DNA from: Sanghuangporus weigelae | Lineage: Eukaryota; Basidiomycota; Agaricomycetes; Hymenochaetales; Hymenochaetaceae | Assembly (NCBI GenBank): GCA_033182465.1 | Contig: CP137320.1 | Coordinates: forward strand, 1,860,001-1,924,000 | Length of the DNA: 64,000 bases | Reading direction: 5' to 3' | In this document: in pieces, positions 38,423-54,005 of the stretch | How the letters are laid out: each line of letters begins with the position of its first letter | How positions within the stretch are numbered: position 1 is the first letter of the stretch | The notes under the pieces: generated by a model | What the model was told of the DNA's origin: nothing | Databases searched by the model: none | The model's input: the letters and a program-made list of their open reading frames with translations, nothing else | Translations under genes and position numbers: made by a program

Positions 38423-38932
38423 GTATCGATACCGATCTCAGATAGACGTGCTAGCATGACATTCTAGGGTGCATAGACGTCACTGAAGTTACAGCTGGAC
38501 TGGAACGTGGTAGTGTAGTTTTGGCTTCAGTGTTTTCGGTTCCGTTCGTATTAATATTTGGTCCATAGCAGTTCACGTGCCTGCCGTGACGCGGGCGCTG
38601 AAATTGAAATGGCATTTCTCAATGTCAAATTTCGTTTAGTTTCCGACCATCATGTACCTTTATTATATGACCGCGTTGTGCGTACGGTCTGAGATAAAAT
38701 GTGGCTGACACTACCACGGTTTATGCATGAAACTGTTTCCAGGCTGACGACTCCTTCAATATCTGTTTCTCCTTCTACCACCAATTTCTTCGAGCAGGAA
38801 CTCGTAACAATTTCTTACAGTTGACTTACCTCGGCCAGGAGCCCTGCATTCTGTCATTTGCTAGGCTATATACTGCTGGTCAGAAACTCATTGCAACTTG
38901 AGCGGACCTCGTGTTCTCTCGTCTTTCTCAAG
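38423..38932. other. Divergent promoter, GPI15 and GH5
   Basis: About 510 bp. CACGTG at 38574-38579. AT-rich near 38640-38720. No gene seen. Confidence 0.5.
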
Positions 38933-41000
38933 ATGCAGATCACTGCTGAACAACTTGCTGCGATCTTCAGCGCTCTTGGTCTCACTTCGAGTCTCTTTAA
39001 GCCCATCCCGGACCTCCTGGGTAGCCTTGCTGCACCACTGAATCCAATCATTAGTGCTCTTCCTCTGGATGGTGTTGTCAGTGCTGTGGATGGAATCACG
39101 CATGTACTTGGTCTCCCGGACCTCGAAGATTTGCCATTGATAGGGGGGCTCCTAGTGGCAAAGAATACTTCCCCTGTCCAAAGCCCGTTCAAGGCTCTGG
39201 CTGTTGGACACAAGCAGCAGATTATGAGCACGGATGGATCATGTCGTGTTCAGCCTTACGATCCCCCGCCTGTTCTTTCTCAGACTTTCCCTCCTTTTGA
39301 TCAAGCGAAGGCAACTATATTTCGTTATAGACAACAGCAGGCGGTCAACCTCGGGTCTTGGTATATCTGCCTTCAGTTCTACTGGGTGTCCTACTATTTT
39401 CTAATGTCTCATTCGTAGGTTTGTTCATGAACAGTGGATGACGCAGTCTCTGTTCACTTGCGCATCCGGTCCGAAGAGCGCTGAGATTGATATTGCTTCT
39501 GGCTGGGGTAACACGACCGGCGCTCGAGCTGTGCTCGAACATCACTGGGATACTTTCATTACGCAGTCCGACTTTGACTACCTTGCTTCCGTTGGTATCA
39601 ATACTGTCCGCTTACCCATCGGCTACTGGAATCTTGGACCCACGTACTGCCAAGAGACGCCCTTCGAGCCGTATGCTGACGTGTACATATACTCCTGGAG
39701 TAGAATCGTGCGTGCGATCAACTGGGCTGGGCAAGCCGGCATCGGTGTGCTCGTTGACCTGCACGGAGCTGTTGGTAGTCAGAACGGTCAAGCGCATTCT
39801 GGAATCTCAGACGGCCAAGCCAACTTTTTCCACAACTCATCAAATCAAGATGCTACTATCCAAGTCTTAACTTTCCTGACTCAGCAGCTTGCGAGTGTCA
39901 CGAACGTGGTTGGCATTCAAGTCCTGAACGAGCCGAATAATGATGCTAGTCTTCCTAATTTCTGTGAGTCATCATATATGCGGTTCGTAGATACGTCCCA
40001 CTGACCGTTGTGCTCTCTTTAAGATGACCGTGCAATCGCTTCGATACGCCAGGTTTCACCAGAGGCTGCAACGATGCCCATCTATATTCACGATGGATTC
40101 AATCTTGAGCAATATAGTGACTTTGTCGCTTCCCGCAATGATTTTGTCGTTGAAGACCATCACTCATACTTTGTTTTTGGGTCAGGCGATGCATCCCACA
40201 GTGCCGATGCAGACACGCAGATAGTACAGAGCAGTATCGCTGACCAGCTCTCTTCAGCCTCGGACAAAGCACGCCGCAACCTGATTATTGGAGAGTGGTC
40301 TTGCGCTCTTGTCGAGGCTGCTTTGTCCGGAGAGAAAGATCCCATGCAGGCTCGTCAACAGTTCTGTCAGGGTCAAGAGCAGGTGTATGCCAACACGACG
40401 GGAGGCTGGCATTTTTGGAGTTACATGAAGGAAGGTTGTGACAACGACCTGGACTGGTGCTTCAAGAATGCTGTTGGAAACACGCTTCCGTCGACCTTCT
40501 TTGCTTATAATTCGTCAACCGCTAGCTCAGCAGCTAGATCTCTCGAATTTGCCCGTGCGGTAGCAGAAATGGAGCTTCCATCGATGACTGAAGTCCTTGA
40601 CCGCTCAAAGGACCAGTCGTTCTCTGCGACGCCTGCAGCGGATTTACGAAAGAGGAGCATTAGTGCTGGTCATCAACGCTTTTTCAGCGTTCACTCGCGC
40701 CGACAATTTCTGTCGGAGATTTCGAAGCACAAGAGAGACGGAATGCCCTCTGTGCTTGCCGGTCTGACCGCGGCGGAACGATCCATGGCTAAAGGATACG
40801 CAGACGGTTTCCTCACCGCTAAGCTGTTCGCTCAGTACGGCTTGTCGAAGCTCGGTTTCAAGGGCCAGTACGTTGCTGACAGTATCGCGAAGCTTGGACC
40901 GGACGTTATTCAACCAGATACGGCGGCGATATACAGCACCCAATTCGATCAAGGTCTACAGGATGGTGAGGGCCAAATTGAGACGGCCGCAAGTAGATAG
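38933..41000 (+). CDS. GH5 exo-beta-1,3-glucanase homologue with C-terminal extension
   Basis: Three exons (38933-39360, 39419-39963, 40024-41000) join to 1,950 nt, 649 residues. A long N-terminal part (1-100) precedes the catalytic barrel. GH5 marks include FDYLASVGINTVRLPIGYWNLG, GVLVDLHGAVGSQNG, the acid/base Glu in VLNEPNND (about 314), HHSYFVFG and the nucleophile Glu in IIGEWSCAL (about 415). These fit the Exg1 type, which trims beta-1,3-glucan. After the barrel (about residue 475) a 170-residue extension contains LTAAERSMAKGYADGFLTAKLFAQYG and no known domain. No signal peptide is visible at the first ATG (MQITAEQLAAIFSALG), so it may stay inside the cell or have an upstream exon I missed. 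It lies between GPI15 and ALG3. Confidence 0.9.
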
Positions 41001-41139
41001 TGGCAATGAGAATTGTGCATCATATATTTCTGAGAATTTATGAAAGAAAGCAAAACTGAACTTGCTGAGACGGCTATAGCCGGAAACGTGCCGCTGAATA
41101 TTCGTGACGCGTTCAAACAACACTGACTCACCTCTTTAC

Positions 41140-42708
41140 ATGCCTCCAGCTGTTCCCATTGCATACAATGGCGGCCTGGCCACTGTGCTTAAATGGGCCA
41201 GACGGCTCCTTACAGACCCTGCTTGTGCCTGGATGATAGCGCCCTTGGTGGTGCTAGGCGACGCCGTCTTGACGCAATTAATAATTCGATTTGTTCCTTG
41301 TAAGTTCATTTCACCTTGGGGGAAGATAAGCTGCTAACTGAAACAGATACAGAAATCGACTGGGAGACGTACATGTACCACATTGAGCTGTATCTGAACG
41401 GTGAACGGAATTATTCAGCCATTACCGGCCCAACTGGCCCTCTCGTGTCAGTCGCACCTTTTTCTTGTCTTGCAAACTTCACTGTTAGCTAAATGATTGG
41501 TCTTTGAAGAAAGCTATCCTGCAGGCCACGTATATGTTCACGAGAAGCTGTATGAGGCTACGTCTTCTGGGCTTAACATTCCATTGGCCCAACAAATCTA
41601 TGGTGCACTCTACATCGTCTCGCTCGGATTGACGTGCGCCATCTACCTCAATGCTGGAGGAGTGCCAAACTGGGTCCTCCTGTTCCTTCCGTTGAGCAAA
41701 CGGCTCCATTCTATATATTCACTGCGGATGTTCAATGACTGCTGGGCCTCAGTGGGGGCTCAGGCGGCAATACTAACGCTTCAAGGTGGTTACTATACTA
41801 TGGGTTGTGTATTGCTCAGGTGACTGTTTCAAATTTCTCAAGCGTGGCTCGTTTACTGACTTATTTCGAGTCTTGCGATCTCCGTCAAGATGTCTGTATT
41901 ACTCTATATGCCAGGACTCTTGATAATCCTCTTACAACAACGCGGTGCTGTGCAATCAGCTCTCCACGTCTTCATGATGGTCCTTTTCCAGCTCATCCTT
42001 GGATGGCCATTCCTTTCAGAATACCCTTGGGAGTACATAGCCGGCGCGTTCGACCTATCCCGAGTCTTCCTCTTTAAATGGACCGTCAACTGGCGTTTTC
42101 TCGGAGAGGAATTATTTTTAAATCCCATCTGGGCGAAGGCCTTGCTGTTGGGACACGTTAGCGCGCTACTGGCCTTCGCGCACTTTAGATGGTGCAGAGG
42201 CGAAGGAGGCTTGTTGCGCGTCGTTTCGAAAGCCCTTCACAAGCCCTGGACTCCAGTCCGACCTTTATCTGCCGATTGTGAGCAAACATCATCCGGGTTT
42301 CTTTATAACACTCTGACAAGTTGGGCTTCTAGATGTGACAACTGTGCTCTGGACTTCAAACTTGATCGGCATCGTCTTTGCGAGATCCCTGCATTATCAG
42401 TTTTATTCCTGGTATGCACAGCAAATACCATTCTTAGCTTGGAGAACTCGGTATCCGCTTGTCATGAAGTACGTTTTGTCCCCCTTTGTCCGTTCTGTAC
42501 AGAATCTGAATATATTTACAGAGTCGGCATCATATGCTGCATCGAATACGCTTGGAACGTATTCCCGTCCACAAGCATATCGTCCGCCTTACTAGTGACC
42601 AGCAATGTGCTCCTCTTGGTTGGTCTCTGGCTCGGTTGGCCAGTAGGGCGAAATAGTGATAGTGTACCTCCCTCCTCCGAGTCTTCCAAGACCAAGAAAG
42701 CGGACTAA
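41140..42708 (+). CDS. ALG3: Dol-P-Man:Man5GlcNAc2-PP-dolichol alpha-1,3-mannosyltransferase
   Basis: Six exons (41140-41299, 41347-41446, 41514-41819, 41871-42277, 42333-42468, 42522-42708) join to 1,296 nt, 431 residues. Family marks: [24 protein letters not shown] (formed across an intron), [31 protein letters not shown] and [20 protein letters not shown]. The protein is a multi-pass ER membrane enzyme that adds the sixth mannose to the lipid-linked N-glycan precursor on the lumen side. The C-terminus KKAD fits a KKxx ER-retrieval signal. It starts only 139 bp after the glucanase stop and ends 77 bp from the converging TRAPPC10 gene. Model and identity are secure. Confidence 0.96.
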
Positions 42709-42785
42709 CTAAAATTCATATACCCTAATCTATTAATAATGATAGAGCAGCATGCAAACGTAGCGTTCCACAGTAAAGCGAAGAT

Positions 42786-45700
42786 CTATTGTTCCCTCCC
42801 GACGCTCAGGAAGAACGTTGTCCTGCCGCCTCTTGGCAGGATGAGCAAGCGCTCAGCCCCATGTACTTGATATGTCTCGAGACTTGGTAGTCCGGCAGAT
42901 TCCTGTCCTTCTATAGGATAGGCTGATACACGTATGGCGGGTAGCGGTAATTCGCCATGGCGAAGCGCCATGAGCGTAAGTGTGACTTTGTGCGTCGACC
43001 CGTCCTGAAATATACCGCGAGGATGTTTAATAGCCTAAAGAATTGCGAACATAGAATTCTGACCTTCGCTTTGAAATCCCCTCGTTTCTGGCCGCTGATG
43101 AGCCAGTCTTTAATGTTCTCTTCGAGTTGAAAGCGCATTTTATACTCCTTTGTCTTTTTCTTGTCAAGAGCAGACCAGTACACGGAAGTATGTATCGATA
43201 CGATTGCCGTAATCGGCTGACTGGCATAAATTGGAGGACCGTGCCGATGCTTGAGGGGCTTCATGTCGAAGGGGTTGGCGACGATGTCTATTCGTGTTGA
43301 CGCAAGTATCTGGTCAAGAGTAAGTGCCTTCCATCGTCATTGCAGAGCACATGAATCTCACATCCAGTCGAGGCAGATCAAGTGGAATGGTGAACTGTCT
43401 CCAGTTCGCATCGTCTCCCAAATCTTCCGGAACCCGAAGCTCCTACGAAACAATAAGTAGCTGCCTATCCGCCAAAAAAAGCCTTCTCAGTGTACCTGTT
43501 TGATACGCGCGAGAAGGTCTTCCTCGATGCCATCAATCTTCAAAGTATCCTCCGGTAGGTGAATCTCTCCAGTAGCTTCGAATGTCTCTATCCATGATGG
43601 TCTTCCTTCTAGTATACGAACGACAGCATCATGAACGGCTTGTCTTTGCTCCCAGCGACTCGGCTCTGGTAGGAGTTTTCCGATACGACATGTAACGAGT
43701 GATTCCACCTCTTCTCTGTGCGTCAGGTCTGGGTACTTCCAAATATCACATCAATTCCGTACCTTCGCGCAGAAGTCGGTAGACTATGCATAACCGAAGC
43801 GGATCATTTACTACGTATGCAAAGATTAGAATGAAGGTAAATGTAAACGATCAATTACGACGTTTCTCACCTTCTCCACTCGTTTTCAAATGAAATACAA
43901 AGCTTGCTGGTTGAGCGGGAGTCACCGTCTAGAGACATGACTCAGTAACAGTCGAGACAAAGCAGAAAGGCCCAGATTACCAGAGAAGTCTGTGGCTTGA
44001 TGCTCTTGATGACATTCAAGTTTTTGCTATCGCCGTCACTTGGCTGTAGATCTACAGATGATATCCTTATATGCTGATGCGTTGCCGTCGAGATTGTAAA
44101 TTTCATGAGTAACCTAGAATGCCAGTCATGATGGAACCTAGACAACTACAGCATGACACCTACCTTTCGCCGCGGAAGAAGTCCTGCACGTTCACCGCCA
44201 GATCAAGCGCTAAAGTGACCAATCGTTCTACTGTCAACCTCCTCACAGTACCCGATTCATTTGACGTCTCGTATTCAAGGTCAGCTTTTATTTTCTGCAG
44301 AAAATACTGTTTAGTGATTCAGTTATCGACAAGCTTCTCACTGACGATGATGTCTCGATTTCTATCGCCTGTATGAGGGACGTCAAACCGCAATGTTTGA
44401 TTCGCTCCCGCTTCAACAATCGATACATCTTCTGAGCGGAAGGTCACTTTAGCTTGAGCTCCTGTCCTTGACGTCAGCCATGCAACAAGTCCTGTCATTG
44501 ACTCTCACCGTTTTGAAGAACGCCATCCTTCGTCTTGATGGTAACGTCAGAAGACGAAAGTTTGAGAGTCGCTTTTGTCAAAGCATTGCGGCCACAAACA
44601 AGTTTCACAGAGATCCATGATGGCCCCGCGAAGTCCACTAAATCTGGTGGTTAGTTGGATATGCAAGTATAATAACATACTTCATGAACCTTTCAGCGCC
44701 TGCTCTATGTCAACATGCACCGCAAGAGGATCCGCGGCCAATTTAATCAACTTCCCTGCAGTTCTTACGTCCGCCATACTAGTAGTCTCTTTACGTCGTT
44801 GTTTCCCAGTGAGTGGCCACTGAAAAATGAGATGCCCTAGGCGTACCTCGCCCTTACTTGTCAGAAACGCTCCCGGGTTAGGAATCTTGGGAGTTTATAA
44901 GAAAATGCAGAGTCTACAAAACACGCTTGCTCACTGGACAAAATAAGGCGACGGGATGTGCTCCAGGCTCAAGCACCAATGGGCCTGACGAGAATTCCAT
45001 AGTTTCCAGGCCTCGACCCGTCAAAACCAATGTGACTTTATCCGTTTTTAGTTCCTGTACCAGATAAATGCGGATTGTGACGGAATCATAAAAGGACTTA
45101 CACATGGAAGGTGGTTATGAACAATGACATCGAGGAAGAAGCCATCTTTATCGTTCGCGCAGCGGGCAGTCTCTATCAGAGGCGTAAGGGATATCATCGA
45201 GTGATCTTGGAATACAATTTCTGGAAAATCATCAGAAGGGCTATAAATAAATCCGAGAACATCGCCGGTAAAGTACTGACCGCCGTCAATTTGCGAGGAG
45301 TTTTCCACGATGAGGTCGACCAAATGTTTCAAGTACATGTCCTTATCAATTAACCCACTCAGCAAGTCTATTGAAGTATCTTCCATGTAGGCCTTGATAA
45401 AAGCCAAGGCGGCGTGAACCCATTGTCGGTCATGACCATTCTTCATCTTCGCATGCGTTTCAAGGCTTTGGAGCTGCATGTACGCTTCCAAGCTTGACCA
45501 ATGATGCGGAGCGTAATGAGCAGGGAGAGAAGTAAACGTTTGCAGCGCCGTCCCGAAGCGCTGTCGATGTCTGGATTTCTCTTAGATAATAGAATTTACA
45601 GTACATTGGAACTTACAAGTCTAAGGCAGCAAGACTACCGTGCAACTTGAGAGCAAACTTCCGGCGACCCGCTTTGACAAAGAAATCGATAGCTTTATTT

Positions 45701-47313
45701 GTCAGTCGGATATAAGAATCGTAAAAAGAGGCTTTGTTATCCAGAAAGCCAAGGATGTCTGGGTTTGAAATTTGCCGAGAGGTCCGTCTATTGACAGCAG
45801 GGGTCGAATCCGTCTGTTCTTCGTATTCGACGCTGTTTGAAAACGGTGGCTCAGCTGGAAGGTAACCCAATCGTACACCGAGTTTATCAAGCTGCAAACG
45901 GTAAACTGCTGAACATAAATCCTTAATCGTAGTACTTACTTGCGTTCGTGCAGCAGTAAGTAGTTCTCCTTTCCCAGCATTGAAACTGTTCTGAGGTACC
46001 GATTCAGTCTCTCGGGCCCGAGCCCACTCATCACAGGTTTCCACAGCACTAAGCGCTGAGGAATATATCCACGACTCTATGAAAAAATTTGGCAAGACAG
46101 TCTATCTGCACGGTCAAAACGGCACGTAGGAAAGCGGCAATGATAGCACCTCACCTTGAAATCTTGGAGACGACCGCCAAATGCCCCAAGGAATACGGAT
46201 ACCTTCTTTATCACGTCCGTTAGTCTTCCCATCTGACCAAGCACGATAGATTGTCGAGCCAAGAGGTATACTCGTATGTCAAACACCGAAACAGTGTTAG
46301 CTATGATAAGATCTCGGTACGGTTTCTTTGTGATTGAGAGTAGAGGCATCGAGTCATCCCTTGGAGAAGGTTCAACGAAGTTGCCGAACCAGAGTGTTCT
46401 GTCCTTCAGGACTTGAAAGAAAGATGCCTCAAGCTCCTCGTACTGAATTAGCGCATCCTCAAGTAGATTTGCTCCTTCAAAGGAGCTCGCAAGGCTTTCC
46501 TTAGAGTGGCCACTTAGCTAGTGGAATAGGACACTCTTTAAAGTCGTACCTTCAATACGAAGAATGTACAAAAATTCCACCCAGGCATTGTCTTCTGCAA
46601 CTCCGACCTCTTCACTTCCTCCTCTCGCTGGGATACAGCTAGGTCGAATGCTGCAATGACGCCATCTTTCACTTTGGAGATGACCTCGGCCCAGATCGCT
46701 GGACCTTTTAGGTCTGATGTCCAGGTTAATTGAGCACAGCTTATACCATTCGATCAGTCTGGGTGAAGTTAAGTATGGAGAATTATCTCACCGGTCTTTT
46801 TTGTCTACATTGAAATCCGCTCGTATCCTATCTATCACTGCCCCTCTCATTTTGAGCAACCCCGACTGAGTCTGTCGAGGATCTGATTTCGATACGTTCA
46901 GGATGACCCATTCCTGGGCTTTTCTCTGGGCGACTTGGGCGTGCCATTCTTTTATGTGCTTTCTGACGGTATTCTTATATGTTTCTGTATCCTAAGAAAA
47001 TATTTGGTACTGTCAAGAAGTAGAGTTATTGACAGAGGCGTACCTCGCAAGCTACAACATACACGTTGAGCAACGGTTTATCTAGAATGCTAAGCGGTAT
47101 TTGGGAGGCGCCTTCTTCTCTAATCGTTTCCAAAGCCAGAAGGCTAACATCCAAGGACTGAATTGTGCGGATTGAAGTTCGAGTAGCGGGCTTCCAATGT
47201 AGATTTCGAAGAGGAAATTGCAAGGCGAGGCCCGACCAAATCTGGGCCCAGAGATCCGTCGAAGTGAGTTGTGGAGGACCAGAGAGTGTGATCTTCACGC
47301 GTTGAGCTTGCAT
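42786..47313 (-). CDS. TRS130: TRAPP II complex subunit TRAPPC10/Trs130
   Basis: About 20 exons on the minus strand; the first ones are 47044-47313, 46792-46991, 46550-46739, 46155-46499, 45940-46074, 45617-45891, 45102-45570 and 44935-45054, and the last is about 42786-43018. The product is about 1,195 residues. The N-terminus (MQAQRVKITLSGPPQ ... LQFPLRNLHWKP) and following LNVYVVACEDTETYKN, EWVILNV and NFCTFFVLK are typical TRAPPC10. The C-terminal half is beta-rich, ending FFLSVGREQ, as in the family. Trs130 is a core part of TRAPP II, the exchange factor for Rab11-type GTPases at late Golgi. The start is the ATG at 47313; codons 5' of it are open but lack an ATG. Small exon borders in the middle (44.0-44.9 kb) are less certain. 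Confidence 0.9.
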
Positions 47314-47572
47314 TAGTTTAGTACGTTCTAGCTCAAGGTCGTCAATATTGACTTGAGACGTCCGAAACACAGTAGAAGTACGTCTTTGACTACAATTCTA
47401 GACCGTTGCACTTTAAGTCGTTCTCAAGTTACTATGTGGAAGCGAACGCGTCGATCACTATGATCACGTGCGTGTAGTCGAATTTTTGTCTGTCCAGTGT
47501 CCACCAAGTCCTTAGTGATGATTTACTAAACTCTCCGCCAACCATACTTACTATACCATACCGTATCTCGCC
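47314..47572. promoter_or_regulatory. Compact divergent promoter, TRS130 and RRP3
   Basis: Only about 260 bp separate the two start codons. CACGTG lies at 47465-47470, about 105 bp before the RRP3 ATG. Confidence 0.4.
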
Positions 47573-49143
47573 ATGCCTGTACCAGCAGAAGCTTCAACCT
47601 CAGCCTCCCATATCCCCTCCTTCAAGGAGCTGGGGATCATTGATCCTCTTCTTGAGGCGCTTGGGCAAATGAACTTCAAGAAGCCCACAGAAATACAAGT
47701 GGAGGCATTGCCTCACGCGCTTTCAGGGAGAGATATCATCGGTGTTGCAGAGACAGGATCCGGAAAGACTGCTGCTTTTGCTCTGCCCATTCTTCAGAAA
47801 CTTTGGGAGGAGCCGAGAGGCTTATTCGCGTGCGTCTTAGCTCCTACGCGAGAACTCGCATACCAGATCTCGCAACAGTTCGATTCCCTTGGATCAGGTA
47901 TTGGTGTGAGATGCGCCGTCATTGTCGGTGGCATGAACTTGGTCGACCAGGCGGTTGCTCTGGCGAAGAGACCACATATTGTCGTCGCTACGCCCGGACG
48001 TTTGCAGGATCACTTGGAGAACACGAAGGGGTTCAGTCTAAGAGGAATCAGATTCTTGGTGTGTGCCCTTCTGTCTTCGTAAATTGATGAGTTTACTGAC
48101 ACTGTCTTGTGTACAGGTACTCGACGAAGCAGATAGACTTCTAGACATGGATTTTGGTCCCATTATCGACAAGATTCTGAAAGTCATCCCGAAAGAGCGA
48201 ACTACGTATCTTTTCTCTGCAACAATGACTACGAAAGTAGCAAAATTACAGCGAGCGAGTTTGACTAATCCTGTTCGTGTGGAGGTCTCCAAAAAGTGCG
48301 TGTTAGTATCGTTTGGCCTTGTATACTTCGCTTAACCTGTAGTTCGCAGATATACCACAGTGTCCACGCTCTTGCAATATTATCTCTTCGTACCATACAA
48401 ACAGAAGGAGGTCAACCTCATACACATATGTAATACTTTGGCACAAAATTCTATTATTATTTTCACGCGGACGGTCATGGATTGTCAAAGGTACGTTAAA
48501 GAGTAGTTTCCTCGGATTGTTCGTTCCTGAAGCCTGCGCTTTAGACTTGCTTTAATTCTCAAAACGCTCGGGTTTCCATCTGTACCCTTGCATGGTCAGA
48601 TGAGTCAAAGTTCACGTTTAGGTGCCCTGTCAAAGTTCAAGAGCGGCGGGCGAAGTGTCTTGGTTGCAACGGATGTTGCTAGCCGGTGAGTTAAATGATA
48701 ATCGTTTCCACTCGTTCTATTCTAATATTATACTTAGTGGTCTCGATATCCCGTCGGTCGATGCAGTTATAAATTATGACATCCCTTCTCACTCAAAAGA
48801 TTACATCCACCGTGTCGGCCGAACAGCACGAGCTGGTCGCGCGGGGAAGTCTATTACACTCGTTTCGCAATATGACGTCGAGCTCATACAACGAATTGAA
48901 GCCGTTATTGGAAAGAAAATGGAACTCTGGCCAACAGACGCGGAAGAAATCGCGTTGCTCAGGGAAAGAGTTGACGAGGCTGCTCGACTTGCCGCAAAAG
49001 AGCTGAAGGAACAGGCAAAGGAAGGGAAAGGAAGGAGGAAGAGAGGCAGGGAGGATATTGGAAGTCTGGATGATCGGGATCGAGATGATGACGTTGTAGA
49101 GGCAGGTCTGCCCGCAAAGAAGTTGAAGAAAGGACGACGATAA
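47573..49143 (+). CDS. RRP3: DEAD-box RNA helicase Rrp3 (DDX47)
   Basis: Five exons (47573-48058, 48117-48295, 48350-48490, 48545-48685, 48738-49143) join to 1,353 nt, 450 residues. Motifs in order: [13 protein letters not shown] and PTEIQ (Q motif), AETGSGKT (I), PTRELAYQI (Ia), TPGRLQDHL (Ib), [10 protein letters not shown] (II), SATMTTKV (III), ATDVASRGLDIP (V) and [13 protein letters not shown] (VI). The phrase around [15 protein letters not shown] and the basic tail (GRRKRGRED ... KKLKKGRR) fit Rrp3/DDX47, which acts in the nucleolus on the small-subunit pre-rRNA. The intron before motif II splits the gene just ahead of the DEAD box. Confidence 0.95.
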
Positions 49144-49461
49144 CACGGGCGACTCGTGCCTACCTTTGGATGATTATGCGTGGTTTCAAAATATCTGCAT
49201 ATCGGATCGGGCCATTAAGGCACCGACTGCACTGGCTTGTTTATAATTGTCCTTCAAGAGTGTTCTAATTCTGAACGCAATGAGTTCTCATTCATGGCGT
49301 CGATCGCGATTGCTGAACATCATAGCAAGGTTACAGTACTTAGCTAGACACAATATAATGGGATCAAGGAATTCAGTAACGCTTATTGCCAGTCTCGCAG
49401 AAACCAGAGCCAATCAGAGCCTAACAAACTGTTACTAAAGAACGCAACTGACAGCCAGCAA
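49144..49461. other. Intergenic, convergent RRP3 and CEF1
   Basis: About 320 bp holding two 3' UTRs. No feature seen. Confidence 0.5.
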
Positions 49462-52482
<3,021 letters not shown>

Positions 52483-52649
52483 GATATTGAATCGGTCTGG
52501 CGAATGTTCACCTGGACACTGTGGTCAATAGTCAAAACCAACTGAAATCCATCGTCTTTCTCTCATTAGTCATCTCATCACGTGTTTGCTGACAAAAGAT
52601 CGAATGCATTTAATTTCTTGGTATTTTTCATTCTCACATGCGTACTGCT

Positions 52650-53701
52650 CTAATCCATAAACATGGCGTCGGATCGCAAAACATATTTGACTCCTTTCTG
52701 CACAACGGAACCTTCGTGGCGAAGGCATTCATATCCATGGCTTCCAGAATCAAGTAAGAGACTCAGCAATTCACGAATCATGCATCCGCGTCGGAACTAC
52801 AGGAGGAAGCTCACCGATGAAGAAGAGCCATTCCTCGCTGCAACTCTGGCTTGATCGGCACTTCTTTGTCTTTCTTCTTCCCCTCTCCGGGATAGAATAT
52901 AGTCTGCAAAAAATACGATTCAGGTATTAGTGATTACTTTAGCATTGAGGACGACGTAGTCTCTTGTGTCTTGTGCCCACACGGACACCGGTAGTCTTTG
53001 ATAGTTAATAGCGGTACTTACCTCTCCGCCGATGACCCCATCCTCTTTTCCACTCAAGTATATCAGAAGTGTCCATTCAGAGTGAGCTCCCGAAACAGGA
53101 TCCGTCACCGAGTCGTCATAATGGCATCCGAAGTGCTGCCCCTCCGTATACTTGTACATCCTTATATTTGAATTGAACGAATGAGCTGGACGAGCCTTCA
53201 ATACATTGCTATCAGGCTCCGAATTCGCCTTTCTTGAGATCCTTGACTCTGGTAAAGGAAAGTCGGGAAGGTGTGGAGAAAGTAGAGAGAAAAGGGTAGC
53301 GGCGAACGAAGGAGACTGGACGACTATGCGGTCTTCATAGAAAGTTCATTGATAACACGGTGACATGGGTATACAGAGAGACGAAACATACGATTGACAC
53401 GAACTGCCTCCCCTTTCTTCGGAGCAGGGGTGAGTTCCAAAGGTAGTTCTTCGATGAGTTTGATGAAACGTTTACATTCGCTCTCATCGAAAACATCCTG
53501 ATAATGTCAGATCCTTCCATAAATGTTCAATATATTAAATCTCACTGGAATAAGCAAGATTTTGTCAGGAACAAAGTCGTTGACCACGAGTGATTCTTTT
53601 GGTGATACAGAAGGAAACTGAACGTCCGCAGGAGGTGTTCTTGATACGTTGGGTATTGAATTTGCTGGTTTCTCCTTTACTTTCCCAGATTTCTTAGCCA
53701 T
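52650..53701 (-). CDS. 2-oxoglutarate/Fe(II) oxygenase, prolyl-4-hydroxylase type
   Basis: Five exons (53546-53701, 53392-53497, 53022-53332, 52815-52903, 52650-52740) join to 753 nt, 250 residues. The domain begins DVFDESECKRFIKLIE; MYKYTEGQHFGCHYDDSV gives the first iron ligands His-x-Asp; WTLLIYLSG and TIFYPGEG follow; the last exons give LLHRHGYECLRHEGS and KGVKYVLRSDAMF, with the distal His and the 2-oxoglutarate-binding Arg or Lys. The fold and order match P4Hc-like oxygenases. Substrate unknown. The N-terminal 30 residues are Lys-rich (MAKKSGKVKEK), which could favour a nuclear place (inference). It lies 167 bp downstream of the CEF1 start on the same strand. Confidence 0.88.
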
Positions 53702-53803
53702 AAGCCCAAGAATCACTGACAAGCCAGAGCGCAATGAATCAGGTCCTTGATGTAGGAAGGAAACTCGACGTTTGTCTGAAAATGTAGTAAAAATGAAAAA
53801 AGT

Positions 53804-53897
53804 CGTCACCTGTGCGATTCGAACACACGCGTGCAAAGCACAACCGCTGACTAATCAAATAGCAGGCGATCCCGTTAACCACTCCGGCAAAGTGACC
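53804..53897 (-). tRNA. tRNA-Ser(GCU) with short intron
   Basis: On the minus strand the acceptor arms GTCACTT and AGGTGAC pair over seven bases. D-arm CCG/CGG, anticodon stem ATCGC/GCGGT with loop CTGCTA, anticodon GCT, a long variable arm (TGTGC TTT GCACG) and T-arm GTGTG TTCGAAT CGCAC follow. The long variable arm marks a class II serine tRNA. An 11-nt insert (TTTGATTAGTC) lies one base after the anticodon, the standard tRNA intron site. Box A and box B look intact. Confidence 0.92.
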
Positions 53898-54005
53898 TAT
53901 TAAAGAATTTGCGCCTGATATAATTTGATGATATTGTCACAAAACCGTTCCTCCTGTTGAAGAAAAAAGTGTCTTTGTTCCTGATCCAACATGCTATATG
54001 TGCCT

